Source: JANSWP01 sp041941305 (GTDB lineage: Bacteria; Bacteroidota; Bacteroidia; Chitinophagales; Saprospiraceae). Taken from it: a DNA stretch of 64,000 bases. The notes under the pieces were generated by a model. It saw only the letters and a program-made list of their open reading frames with translations. It was not told the origin of the DNA and searched no databases. The stretch covers positions 203,505 through 267,504 of the forward strand of contig JBGTQJ010000007.1 in the NCBI GenBank assembly GCA_041941305.1, given 5' to 3'. Shown one piece after another: positions 34,222 to 43,425 of the stretch (within the stretch, counting starts at the first letter, position 1; every line of letters starts with the position of its first letter). A program made the position numbers and the translations under genes.

Positions 34222-35397
34222 TTACAAAACCCAAAACTCCCCTTTTACTCTCAGTCTCCTGGCATGCTCCATGATCTCCTCCGCATAGGTCGGATTCGTA
34301 ATTATCACCAAATCTGGCTGATAAGAATGAATAAACTCAGGAGCTACAATTTGTTGACCGCTCCCCGGCAGAAATTTCCCATGTCTGTTAGTGTTGATAT
34401 CAATGATATATGGAACTTCATTTTTGATGTCGAAAAGATTAAAAAAGGTAACAGCTCTTGCCCCGGCACCCCAGGCAATAGTTTTGATGTTTTCATTCTG
34501 GACCTGTTCAATTCTCGATAGGCTTTTCCGAATCAAATCCTCAAAGTCAGCATTGAAATCTGCAATGGTTTCCGACAGCATTTGGATGTTTTTTGCCGGT
34601 GGAAATTTTGGTTTTGACTCCATGGGCTTTGGTCGTGCTTCAATGCCCAAAAATTCATCATTCCAGCAGGGAGCAACATTTAGCACTTCAAAACCATTGG
34701 CTTCAAAAAGAAAAGCAAAGGAATCTGGAGTAAACCAGGCTTTGTGTTCATAGACTACATTCCAGATGATTCTGTCTTCAAAAGTGTAGGCAGCATTCGG
34801 CACTTCAAAATAGACAATCGTATCAGGGCAATTGTCCAGATTTTTTCGAACCATTTTGACAAAACTTGCCTGGTCATCCAACAAATCTATCACCAATCGA
34901 CAAGCAATGAAATTTGGTCGTAGATATTCGTATTTATCAGAGTAATAATCCCGGATATATTGAATTTGGTCATTCTCTGAAGCATGCTTTGAGAAATCAA
35001 ATCCAGGGTCTATACCAATGCCTTTGTTATTGCCCTTTGCCGTCAACACTTTTAAAAAAACACCATCTCCACATCCTATATCCAATACAGTTTTTTCGTT
35101 CAAATCGTATTGTTGGATGAGCCTATCTGCTAGGTCTTCTACATATTTTCTAAACAACGGTGAGCCATCATTGGAGAAATCGTAATCATCAAAACTGATT
35201 TTTGACGAATCATAACCTTCGTTGCAAATGAAACCACAACTTTGACAAAATCGCAAGTCAATTTTACCTTTAACTACCTCCATAGCCTCCTTTTCACTAG
35301 TACACATAATACCATCCTGAGTAGGTACAGGAGGCAGTTGAAAAAAATCAAAAGTATTGGGGCTTTTACACAAAAAGCATTTTGGTGGATCTTGCAT
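34222..35397 (-). CDS. Class I SAM-dependent C-methyltransferase (zinc-finger, NovU/TylCIII type)
   Basis: 391 residues in the three-part layout of sugar C-methyltransferases: an N-terminal zinc site (CFLCKSPN and CQSCGFICNEGY), a central Rossmann domain with VLDIGCGDGVFLKVL (about 105-120) and the VPNAAYTFEDR segment, and a C-terminal domain with TIAWGAGARAVTFFNLF. Such enzymes methylate nucleotide-linked keto-sugars, but related proteins in non-sugar contexts exist and no deoxysugar genes are nearby. It is the last gene of a minus-strand run after the MFS transporter, 82 bp downstream. Confidence 0.85.
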   Translation of the reverse strand: MQDPPKCFLCKSPNTFDFFQLPPVPTQDGIMCTSEKEAMEVVKGKIDLRFCQSCGFICNEGYDSSKISFDDYDFSNDGSPLFRKYVEDLADRLIQQYDLNEKTVLDIGCGDGVFLKVLTAKGNNKGIGIDPGFDFSKHASENDQIQYIRDYYSDKYEYLRPNFIACRLVIDLLDDQASFVKMVRKNLDNCPDTIVYFEVPNAAYTFEDRIIWNVVYEHKAWFTPDSFAFLFEANGFEVLNVAPCWNDEFLGIEARPKPMESKPKFPPAKNIQMLSETIADFNADFEDLIRKSLSRIEQVQNENIKTIAWGAGARAVTFFNLFDIKNEVPYIIDINTNRHGKFLPGSGQQIVAPEFIHSYQPDLVIITNPTYAEEIMEHARRLRVKGEFWVL

Positions 35398-35479
35398 ATT
35401 TTGTAGAAAGAAAATCTGGGAGGAATGGAATTAAAAGGAAGGTTCAAAAATTATACCTTGAAATTTCGGAAGAAAAATT

Positions 35480-36625
35480 TCACTCTTGCTTCGGTTGAAT
35501 TTTCATTGAAATGATTATCCACATGACAACAAATAGCAAAAGTACAAACAGCAATCCGATTCTTAAATCAAAAAGATCTGCTAAAAAACCAATGGTAGGA
35601 GGTCCTACAAAAAAACCCGCATAGCCAATGGATGTTGCCATAGCAATCCCAACTGAGGGGTTTACACCAGTCGTATTACCAGCCCTGGAATAAACAATTG
35701 GGACTACAGTAGACAAGCCTAAACCAATAAAAAAGAAACCAATCAGTGTTGTCAACGTAAAAGGAAAGAGAATAGCAAGTCCCAGACCTAAAACAGCCAG
35801 CAAACTGTCATAAATCAATAATTTTCTAGCACCAAAGCTTGCTGTAAAATAATCTCCAAAAATTCGCCCAAGGGTCATAGCTGCCGCAAAAGTGCCAAAG
35901 GCCAATGCACTGAAAGCTTCGTCTTTGCCCACAATTTTGTGCATGAATAAAGCAGACCAATCTGCCATAGCTCCTTCTCCTGTCATTCCACAAAAGGCAA
36001 TGATCCCCAATGGTAATATGGCTTTTGCTGGCAAAACAAAACGACTTCCTGATTCCTCTTTGGACGATTTTTTTTCAGGTTTATCTTTTATCAAATAAAA
36101 TGAAGCAGCAATGAGACTAAGCAATCCCCCAAAAGCAACCAATGAAAAGTGCAAAAACAAGGAAACAGAAAATTTGGCAAATAAAGCCCCTGCTCCTGCC
36201 CCAGTAGCCATTCCTATACTAAACAATGCATGAAAGGAAGACATGATGGGCTTTTTGTAAAGTCGCTCTACAAAAACCGCTTGTCCATTCATTGCTACAT
36301 CCATTGCTCCTGTAGATAATCCAAGAATGAAAAACATGGGAGCAACCAGCATGATTTCTGATGAGAACACTAAAAAAGGAGCAACCAAACAGAAAAATAC
36401 GCCAGTGAATATGGTCACATTTCTGGTTCCATAAAGAGTGGTTAACCAACCTGAAAAGGGCATAGCCAACAAGGCACCCAATGCCATGGTTAGAAGCAGG
36501 GTGCCTAATCCCGTATTGGAAATATCAAAAAAGACCTGTACCTCGGGGATACGGGCAGTCCAATTGGCATAGATAAACCCATTGATGAAAAAAAATGTAG
36601 AAACGGCGGTGCGGTTAGCAATCAT
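35480..36625 (-). CDS. MFS transporter (YbjJ-like)
   Basis: 381 residues with about 12 membrane helices. The start NRTAVSTFFFINGFIYANWTARIPEVQ and the FSGWLTTLYGTRNV loop 2-3 (a diverged motif A) match the YbjJ-type major facilitator proteins; the second half shows LGRIFGDYFTASFGARKLL. Substrate unknown; sugars or drugs are typical. It starts 43 bp after the interrupted hydrolase gene and may belong to the same operon. Confidence 0.88.
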   Translation of the reverse strand: MIANRTAVSTFFFINGFIYANWTARIPEVQVFFDISNTGLGTLLLTMALGALLAMPFSGWLTTLYGTRNVTIFTGVFFCLVAPFLVFSSEIMLVAPMFFILGLSTGAMDVAMNGQAVFVERLYKKPIMSSFHALFSIGMATGAGAGALFAKFSVSLFLHFSLVAFGGLLSLIAASFYLIKDKPEKKSSKEESGSRFVLPAKAILPLGIIAFCGMTGEGAMADWSALFMHKIVGKDEAFSALAFGTFAAAMTLGRIFGDYFTASFGARKLLIYDSLLAVLGLGLAILFPFTLTTLIGFFFIGLGLSTVVPIVYSRAGNTTGVNPSVGIAMATSIGYAGFFVGPPTIGFLADLFDLRIGLLFVLLLFVVMWIIISMKIQPKQE

Positions 36626-36668
36626 TCATCAAGCTGTTAGAATCGCAAATATAGAATTGCCTATTGTT

Positions 36669-37810
36669 TTATTCTTTTTCTGCGTCCAAATGCATCCCTG
36701 AAGTCAACTCATAAGTCCCATCTTCGTTTAAAGTAATTTCATAATAAAAAGCTGTTGGGGCACGATAATCCCCAAATTGACGAACGCCTTGCATGTCACA
36801 TTGCATATTATAGATTCGAATCTTACCATCTTTTTCGGCTACTGTATAAAAGTCTTGAGCAAACCACTTCATTCTATCAACCAACCTTTCATCTAATTTA
36901 TTCAGTAACTGATCATTGATTGGAAAGGCATGAAACTCAATTTCATTTTGCTTTATCATAGAATATTTTCCAATGTGTAAATCTGTTTGATTTTTTACAA
37001 CTCCATACCAAACCACATTACCTACAGAAACTGGAACTGACAATATTCGAGCTGAAGGGATATTTTGTTCTTTCAATTGGGCATTGAACATATTTTCGAT
37101 ATATTGCTTATTACTCTGTAAATTAAGTAGCTTATCTTTTTGAGGAAGGTTATTTTTTGCAAGTGCGAGGCGAAAAACACAGCTATAGCCTTAGCTCTAG
37201 CGAGTATTTTCAACGAAGCAATTGCAAAAAAGAAGCCTTCAAAAGAATAAGATATTTAGTTTACAGAGTACTTATTGACTAGTGTAAATAGTAGATATAG
37301 CGTACTGATAGTCAAGCCAAGAATATTTGGAAGACCTCTTCTTCTATCCAACCTTTTGTACTTGAAAACACTAATCAAAGTTCCTACTAAAAGAGGAATT
37401 GAATAAAAAGGATCAATAATCGGAATGCTATCAAAACTGAACCTATAGTCTGAAAAAGGCAAGAATAATTGAGTGCCATAAGTGGTAAAAGTATCCAGCA
37501 AAACGTGAGTAAATAAAGAAAAAAAACTTAATAACCACAACTTACGATAGGACACTCCATTGGTCCATTTTATTTTACTCAAAATATATGCGAATAAAAA
37601 AGCACCAGCAAAGCAAAACAATATCGAATGGCTATAACCACGGTGGAGGCTGATTTTTTCGAGTTCATCAAACAATGGGACTAACAAAACATCTAAATCA
37701 GGGACTGTTCCAATTACAGCACCCAAAACAGGACCTTTAGATCCAATCTTTCTCCCAAGAACTGCTTCGCCTACAGCTGCCCCTAGCGCAGCTTGCGTAA
37801 TACTATCCAT
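36669..37810 (-). pseudogene. Membrane metal-dependent hydrolase (YdjM/DUF457 family), split by a palindromic element
   Basis: The first fragment (37256-37810) opens MDSITQAALGAAVGEAVLG with metal-binding residues in GTVPDLDV, HRGYSHS and HVLLDTFTTYGT, plus membrane helices, and stops within the inserted element. The second (36669-37091) carries the family's C-terminal domain (NVVWYGVVKNQ, RMKWFAQDFYTV). Removing the 159-bp element and one copy of its 5-bp target duplication joins GTC AAT AAG to CAA TAT ATC in frame and gives about 325 residues, the usual family length. The gene is therefore interrupted but only recently, since both halves look undamaged. It starts 3 bp after the upstream lipoprotein gene. 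Confidence 0.85.
37107..37275. mobile_element. 159-bp MITE-like palindromic element with target duplication
   Basis: The element spans 37112-37270 and is flanked by CTTAT at 37107-37111 and 37271-37275. Its ends are TACTCTGTAAATTAAGTAGC and the inverted TACTCTGTAAACTAAATATC; the similarity continues inward through TTTTTTGCAA to the centre (CTATAGC), so the whole element can fold into one long hairpin. It has no coding capacity and would need a transposase supplied elsewhere. It interrupts the YdjM-type hydrolase gene. Confidence 0.85.
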
Positions 37811-37813
37811 AGA

Positions 37814-39073
37814 TTAAATTTTTATCCTAACAGTTTGTACGCTAGTCAAACTGTCCACTTCTGTCCAGGACATATAAATATTTTCGCCTGATTTAACCAT
37901 TATGGGAAAGCCACTACTTCTGGATTGGCTGGTTTCTTTTAGGAACATACTCGGTCCAATTTTATTTTCAGGACCAACCTTAGCTGCTCTAATTTCAGCC
38001 TGATCTTCCACATTTTCCAACCAAGTCACCAAGACTTCATTTTTGGAAAGCAGGATAATATCAACTCTGCCAGAAGGATTGCCTTCATCAACTTGAATGG
38101 GTTGTCCAAAAGTCTCACCAGCATCTTTGGAAAAAGCTACATTTACCTTACCCTTTCCGTCAGGAGCTGTAAACCATGCAACAGCCAGGACATTTCCCTC
38201 TGCTGAGATTGCAGGACCATTAACCGGACATCCTGTAATTTTCCAATTATCAGAATGAATACTTTTAGGCATAGTCCATTTTCCATTTACCTTTCTAACA
38301 ATACTGATATCCCGAACTTCATCCTCTGAACGGTCGCGATAAACCACCACAGGTCCAGTAGAAGTCATGGTTGCATCGGTTTGGCAACAATCACAAATTC
38401 GATTGTCTAATTCCGCCTCTTCATAAAGATTGCCTCCCCGATCAAATTCAGCGGTGCGCAAAGTCATAGCTCCACCATGCCCGTTCTCATGATGATGCCC
38501 CTTCTGCTTACTGCCTACTGCCGATTGCCTGCTGACTTTCGTGTTTCGTCCATCCAACCAGGTAGCGAAGATTCGATTTTCCGATATCGGGAACATCGTT
38601 ACAAAGCCATGCTCCGCAGCAATACTATCTCGATGTGGAATAAAGGAATTTCTCCAGGTTTGCCCGCCATCTCCAGATTGTGCAATTCGAACGTCATAAT
38701 CGTAAGTACCTCCTGCACTTTTTTGTAACCAATGGGCTGCCAGGGATTTTCCTCCGTCTGAATAAGCCACTAAGGAAGGGAAGTCTGCCCAATTGACAAA
38801 CCAGTTGTTTCCGTTGGCTATTTCAATCGGAGTAGACCATTTGTCTTTTTCCAGTTTTGAAAACAACAAAGCATCAGTGGAATCATTCAGGTATTCTACC
38901 CAGGAAAGATAAACTTGACCTGTTTCTGAAACAAAAAGATTGGATTCGCCACCATGTTGGGAAGGTGAAGGAATATTTTCAAGTTGAACTGCCTCTTGGT
39001 ACTGGCTTGAGGAGTTTTGCTGGCAGCAATAGAAAAACAACAGCAAAATAATACCGAAAAAGAATGCACGCAT
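37814..39073 (-). CDS. Sialidase-fold lipoprotein with CxCC motif
   Basis: 419 residues; the signal ends LLFFYCC, with Cys16 or Cys17 as lipidation site. The body is a six-bladed propeller with Asp-box-like units (SGDGGQTWRNS, SKDAGETF). A CDCCQTD motif followed by YRDRSEDEVRDISIVRK and GCPVNGP is shared with the secreted protein at 31492. Residues near 180-200 contain an odd insert (SRQSAVGSKQKGHHHENGHGG) whose DNA looks like intergenic filler plus a His-rich stretch. It lies between a glycosyltransferase gene (28 bp upstream) and the hydrolase gene (3 bp downstream). Real function unknown; metal binding by CxCC is a guess. Confidence 0.8.
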   Translation of the reverse strand: MRAFFFGIILLLFFYCCQQNSSSQYQEAVQLENIPSPSQHGGESNLFVSETGQVYLSWVEYLNDSTDALLFSKLEKDKWSTPIEIANGNNWFVNWADFPSLVAYSDGGKSLAAHWLQKSAGGTYDYDVRIAQSGDGGQTWRNSFIPHRDSIAAEHGFVTMFPISENRIFATWLDGRNTKVSRQSAVGSKQKGHHHENGHGGAMTLRTAEFDRGGNLYEEAELDNRICDCCQTDATMTSTGPVVVYRDRSEDEVRDISIVRKVNGKWTMPKSIHSDNWKITGCPVNGPAISAEGNVLAVAWFTAPDGKGKVNVAFSKDAGETFGQPIQVDEGNPSGRVDIILLSKNEVLVTWLENVEDQAEIRAAKVGPENKIGPSMFLKETSQSRSSGFPIMVKSGENIYMSWTEVDSLTSVQTVRIKI

Positions 39074-39101
39074 TCGTTCTAATTTTAGACATGTTCTTAA
39101 T

Positions 39102-40016
39102 CTACCGAAGGGATTTATAAATCATAGATAACACCTTTGGATGAATGATTAAAATTAGAAAAGAAAGTAGGTTTGGCAGGTAACCTGGAGCATTAATTTT
39201 CAAGATATTTCTATACAAACTGACCCCTTCTTCATCTTGACCAATTCTGAGAAAAAATATGCCCTTTAAACATTGTTGGACAAGGCGTGAACTATGGTAT
39301 TTTCTCAATACCTCCCAATAACTCGATTGGGTAGTTGCCAAAGTTCGGTATACCCTTGCTTTTTCAAGTGCGCTGGATGCTTTATATGCCTTTACCACGG
39401 AAGTTTTTTCATCTGTAGTATAAATTCTCAATCCCTGATGAATGTAATATCGATTGGCAATGGCATCCAACTGATACCATAAAGTAAATTCATAACTAGG
39501 CAAATCTTCATTAAACCTTTTGTCACCCAACAGTTCGGTTTTGGTAAGTCCCCAAAATTCCCCCACCGTTTGTTTGATTATTTTTTCCTGTGGCAAATAT
39601 TGGTCTGAATCCAAGCCCTTTCCAGTAAATTCTCCTGTAACGGAATCAAAACAATTACAAGTTATCGCATTGATCTTCGGGTCTATTGTTTTGGGAACAT
39701 TTAGAAATACCTCCAATGCATAGGGCTTCATCACATCATCGCTATCCAAAATGGTAAACCATTCTCCACGAATGTGATCAAGACCAGTGTTTTTGGCAGC
39801 ACAAACACCTCGATTTATAGTATGTTGGAAGATTCTGATTTGATCGCCGTATTTCGCAAGCATCTCTAAAGTATTATCGGTGCTTCCGTCATCGACTACT
39901 ATGATTTCGAAGTCTTTAAAGGTCTGACTTAGAACACTTTGGATGGCATTATTAATTAAATGGGCACGATTATATGTAGGAATAATGATGCTTACCGCAG
40001 GCTTCTTTTGTAGCAT
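39102..40016 (-). CDS. Family 2 glycosyltransferase
   Basis: 304 residues with the GT-A fold in the first ~220: VSIIIPTYNRAHLI, IVVDDGSTDNTLE, GVCAAKNTGLDH and the metal-binding ILDSDD at 89-94. The C-terminal part is helical with a hydrophobic end (LPNLLSFLILIIHPKVLSMIY) that probably touches the membrane. Acceptor and donor are unknown. It is the first gene of a minus-strand run that continues with the sialidase-fold lipoprotein 28 bp later. Confidence 0.9.
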   Translation of the reverse strand: MLQKKPAVSIIIPTYNRAHLINNAIQSVLSQTFKDFEIIVVDDGSTDNTLEMLAKYGDQIRIFQHTINRGVCAAKNTGLDHIRGEWFTILDSDDVMKPYALEVFLNVPKTIDPKINAITCNCFDSVTGEFTGKGLDSDQYLPQEKIIKQTVGEFWGLTKTELLGDKRFNEDLPSYEFTLWYQLDAIANRYYIHQGLRIYTTDEKTSVVKAYKASSALEKARVYRTLATTQSSYWEVLRKYHSSRLVQQCLKGIFFLRIGQDEEGVSLYRNILKINAPGYLPNLLSFLILIIHPKVLSMIYKSLR

Positions 40017-40332
40017 TTCTTGTGTTTTGCTACTTGCAGAAATTGGGAGTCTTCCTGAAATAGTGTTTGTTTAGGTTGTTTTTTATAAAAGTGATTTGCT
40101 GCAAATTTCACGCCACTATGGCAAAGAAAACGCTCGAAAAGTTTTATTTTTTTTATTCAAATATTTTTAAAACAAATGGTCAATATTTTTTTTAGGAATA
40201 ACCTGTTAGGTTGAAATTAAGCAAAAGGACTGCTAGGATTTTCACATCCCGCCTTATTCCTTAGGGCAACCTAACAGGTTTTTACGATAAGCAATTGAAA
40301 ATGAATTAATTGAACTCGAACTTCACGTTGAT
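40017..40332. repeat. 316-bp intergenic region with an inverted repeat
   Basis: AACCTGTTAGGTTG (40200-40213) and CAACCTAACAGGTT (40267-40280) are perfect 14-bp inverted arms 53 nt apart, with AGGAATAA / TTATTCC just outside one arm and inside the other. A short T run follows only on the plus strand although both neighbouring genes are on the minus strand, so this looks more like a dispersed repeat than a terminator. No ORF seen. Confidence 0.55.
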
Positions 40333-42513
40333 TTATTTGTCTAAAACAATCCTTTTAGTAGCTACAAATTCCCCATTAGAAATTTTTAACAAATACATAC
40401 CCGTAGCATATTCTCTTAAATCAATCTGAATGGTATTTGATTGTGCCTTCCCATTCCAAAGATTTTTGCCCATAAGATCCGTAATTTCCAAACTCAATTC
40501 AGGATTCAAACCAATTTCAGGTAAAGAAACAGTGGTCATCCCACTTGTTGGATTTGGAAATACTCGGATGGAAGCTTCCCACAATTCTTCTTCTACGCTA
40601 TTTGGATCCCCAGGTTCTACTCTTGTCAAAGTATTTTGGGTCCGGTTAGTATACCAAATATATCCTTGAGGTCCTATTTTGATCCCTGTGATTCCTGGAG
40701 CTTCTGTTTGTATTCTACCCAATTCTTCAAAGTTATTATCTACATCATATACTATGATTTCTCCTGTGGCATAATCACTGACAAGAAGGCGATTCTCCAT
40801 AATTTCAATACCACAAGGGCGATCCAGTCCATCTTCAATAATGACTTCCCAGGTTACGTTTCCGACCCTTGAATGTTCTGTCAATGGCTCATTGATCAGT
40901 GGCAAATTATTGGTCACATTTCCAGAATTAATATCCAAACGCATCACTCTGTCGTTGCCATTATCTACTATATACAACCAACCGGTAGTCTTATCCAAAA
41001 TCATATGGCTAGGTACATCTCCATCTCTTTTGGTTTTAACTTCCTGATACCGACGAACCAGCGCATCTCCATGATAATCATTTCCAGGACCATGGTCATC
41101 TACAAAATCATAGCGTACAATTTCCTCGTTCCAGGTATCATTTATCCAGTACACGTTGTCAATTTCATGGGCAATACCCATGCTGAAGGGGCTTCCATGT
41201 AACATATCCAAATGGCTTCCATTCCCTCCAGAAGGTTGTGCATAGATATCCGGGTCACTGGACCAAAGCGTAGGTCCGGTAAAGGAACCTCCACCGTGAT
41301 TGGCATCCTGAACCCCGGGCGCAGATGCCCAATTGAAGTTATTTCCGAATTCCATCGCAGTTGGAAGGGACATGAAATGCCAGGCATTGCCATCGACCCG
41401 TTGCCATGTTGTCTGTTGAGCAGTTCCTGCATCAAAAAATGTAAGGGTACTTCCACCAGCGTTTTCAGTCCTTTGATTGATGACCCATAATTCATTTCTG
41501 GAAAGAATGGGGAAAAAGTCCAAATCTGTGGGACGATCGAGTTGGTCTCCTGAATTGGCGATTTCAATCAAATTTGGGAAAGTCTCTAAATATTCCTGGA
41601 TTCTGTTTGGCCGTACTACCAATGGAAATATTTCAGTTTCAAATTCAATTGTATTATTATCTAAATTATCATCGGTAATGCCATTCACCGCAGTTATTGC
41701 CACATTAATGGTATAGGTTCCTGGAGCATCAGGCATCCAGGGGAAAGGATGCTCAAAGTCAAAAGTTGCCAATGATGGAATGCTCAAACCATTCAAATTT
41801 CCAATGATTGGGCTGCCACCGTCAACTGTGTAAACAACTTCCAAAGAAGTGATTTCATTTAAGCCGTTATTGCTTATGGTTCCTGAAATGGGAACTTCAG
41901 TCATCTCTTCTCCAAAAGGTAAGGAATTAATCTCGGAAAGCTCAGCATCCAATTGGGCAGGCTCTTCAACAATTACATTATCTATAGCAATACCAAATAA
42001 CCATCCACCACCATCATTGTATCGGAAACCAATATGCACCATTTCTTCACCACCATACTGACTTAAATCAACCGCATGGTTTTGCCAGCCGCTACCACCA
42101 GATATGGAATATATCGAGGTCCAGTTTGTCCCATCCAGGGAAACTTCCACATTTGCAGATTCATCTGCTCCCTGGTAATTGCCTTCACCAAAAAATGCTT
42201 CAAATTTCAAAATTGCACCTTGGACTGAAGTGAAATCAAGTGCAGGAGTCACGAGATAGTCTGCACTCTTATCACAATTGCAATTATCGTCATTCGTACC
42301 AGCAATTCTGGTAGAGCCATTGTCGGCAATATCCCAAAATTGACTGGAAAGCGCGCCCGCAGTGGCAATTTGCCATCCTCCATCTGTTGCATTAGTCTGG
42401 ATGGTCCATCCAGTTGGCAAGCTTCCTCCTTCAAAATCTTCTGAAAGAATTTGAGCAGAAAGGAAGCCTACACTTAGCATTAATAAAGTTGTAAAGAATA
42501 AATTTTTCTTCAT
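40333..42513 (-). CDS. Secreted beta-propeller protein with type A T9SS sorting domain
   Basis: 726 residues: signal peptide (MKKNLFFTTLLMLSVGFLSAQ), a MAM-like or jelly-roll domain (LSEDFEGGSLPTGWTI ... AIDNVIVEEP), a CARDB/Ig-like domain (about 190-290), then an NHL-like propeller (GWLYIVDNGNDRVMRLD, CGIEIMENRLLVSDYATGEIIVYD, GPQGYIWYTNRTQN). The C-terminal FPNPTSGMTTVSLPE...MYLLKISNG...KRIVLDK is a type A T9SS tail. It is exported to the surface or medium; substrate or partner unknown. Confidence 0.85.
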   Translation of the reverse strand: MKKNLFFTTLLMLSVGFLSAQILSEDFEGGSLPTGWTIQTNATDGGWQIATAGALSSQFWDIADNGSTRIAGTNDDNCNCDKSADYLVTPALDFTSVQGAILKFEAFFGEGNYQGADESANVEVSLDGTNWTSIYSISGGSGWQNHAVDLSQYGGEEMVHIGFRYNDGGGWLFGIAIDNVIVEEPAQLDAELSEINSLPFGEEMTEVPISGTISNNGLNEITSLEVVYTVDGGSPIIGNLNGLSIPSLATFDFEHPFPWMPDAPGTYTINVAITAVNGITDDNLDNNTIEFETEIFPLVVRPNRIQEYLETFPNLIEIANSGDQLDRPTDLDFFPILSRNELWVINQRTENAGGSTLTFFDAGTAQQTTWQRVDGNAWHFMSLPTAMEFGNNFNWASAPGVQDANHGGGSFTGPTLWSSDPDIYAQPSGGNGSHLDMLHGSPFSMGIAHEIDNVYWINDTWNEEIVRYDFVDDHGPGNDYHGDALVRRYQEVKTKRDGDVPSHMILDKTTGWLYIVDNGNDRVMRLDINSGNVTNNLPLINEPLTEHSRVGNVTWEVIIEDGLDRPCGIEIMENRLLVSDYATGEIIVYDVDNNFEELGRIQTEAPGITGIKIGPQGYIWYTNRTQNTLTRVEPGDPNSVEEELWEASIRVFPNPTSGMTTVSLPEIGLNPELSLEITDLMGKNLWNGKAQSNTIQIDLREYATGMYLLKISNGEFVATKRIVLDK

Positions 42514-42672
42514 GGTTAAATTTTAGTTGAGTTTGTACGAAGCTATTCGATGTTTAAAAATAGTTTTAGAAATAGAATCGCGTAAATATCTAATTTCGAA
42601 GTGCTTTTTCTATAGTCGTTTTTTGGAATTGCAGGACGCCGGACTTTATAAAAACCGGAATCCTCGATTTTG

Positions 42673-43401
42673 TCATTTCACGGCTATTCTCTTAATACCA
42701 AATTGATGGTCTGTTTCTAATAATACATAATACCATCCTCTCGGCATACCGGAACAATCAAATTTGAAAGATGTTCCCCTTTCCAGTTGCTTTTTTCTAA
42801 TCAATTGACCATTCCCATTTAACAGGGTCACTTTAATTTTTTCTTTTGAATCATTTTCCAACCAAAAATAATCGGAAGCTGGATTTGGAAAAACATTAAT
42901 CGTTTTATTCAACTCAAAAGCATTTACCCCTGTAGCTGGGTCAAAAGCAGTGTAATCAAAAGTCACAATTAAAGAATCATTCGGGTCATTAATTGGATAA
43001 AGTTTGAATCGAACCAATAATTCCCCAGGTATACCATCAGGAAACAATTGAAGAATAAATTTGTCTGTTGACCCCGTTTCCGGTTTTAAATAAAAATCTG
43101 CACTATCGAGTGTATTGGCGGGATTATAAAAATTTTGAGGATCCTGCACAGCCGTATTCCACCCTCCTCCATGACCGCCACCCTGACCAATAGGATTAGA
43201 TGTAAAGAGGACGGTTTTTACCCAACGCATTTGAAGGGTATCATTTGTATGATTTTCGAATTGGGCATAATTGTAAAAAACCTGGGTATCAGCAGATTTG
43301 ATTGCATATACCAATTCGGGAGAAACCGAAAAACTGCTTTGAGCTTTGCACAAATAGCTACAGCTCAATAATAATATTGTTACGGATAAGTAGTCTTTCA
43401 T
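42673..43401 (-). CDS. Secreted protein with type A T9SS sorting domain
   Basis: 242 residues: signal peptide (MKDYLSVTILLLSCSYLCKAQ), a single beta-sandwich domain of about 130 residues containing a Gly/His loop (IGQGGGHGGGW), and a T9SS tail (INVFPNPASDYFWLEND ... MPRGWYYVLLETD ... IKRIAVK). The gene starts 25 bp after the CRTAC1 lipoprotein gene and so probably extends the cus operon transcript. Function not recognised. Confidence 0.8.
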   Translation of the reverse strand: MKDYLSVTILLLSCSYLCKAQSSFSVSPELVYAIKSADTQVFYNYAQFENHTNDTLQMRWVKTVLFTSNPIGQGGGHGGGWNTAVQDPQNFYNPANTLDSADFYLKPETGSTDKFILQLFPDGIPGELLVRFKLYPINDPNDSLIVTFDYTAFDPATGVNAFELNKTINVFPNPASDYFWLENDSKEKIKVTLLNGNGQLIRKKQLERGTSFKFDCSGMPRGWYYVLLETDHQFGIKRIAVK

Positions 43402-43425
43402 CTTGTTAAGTAAAATTTTGAATTA

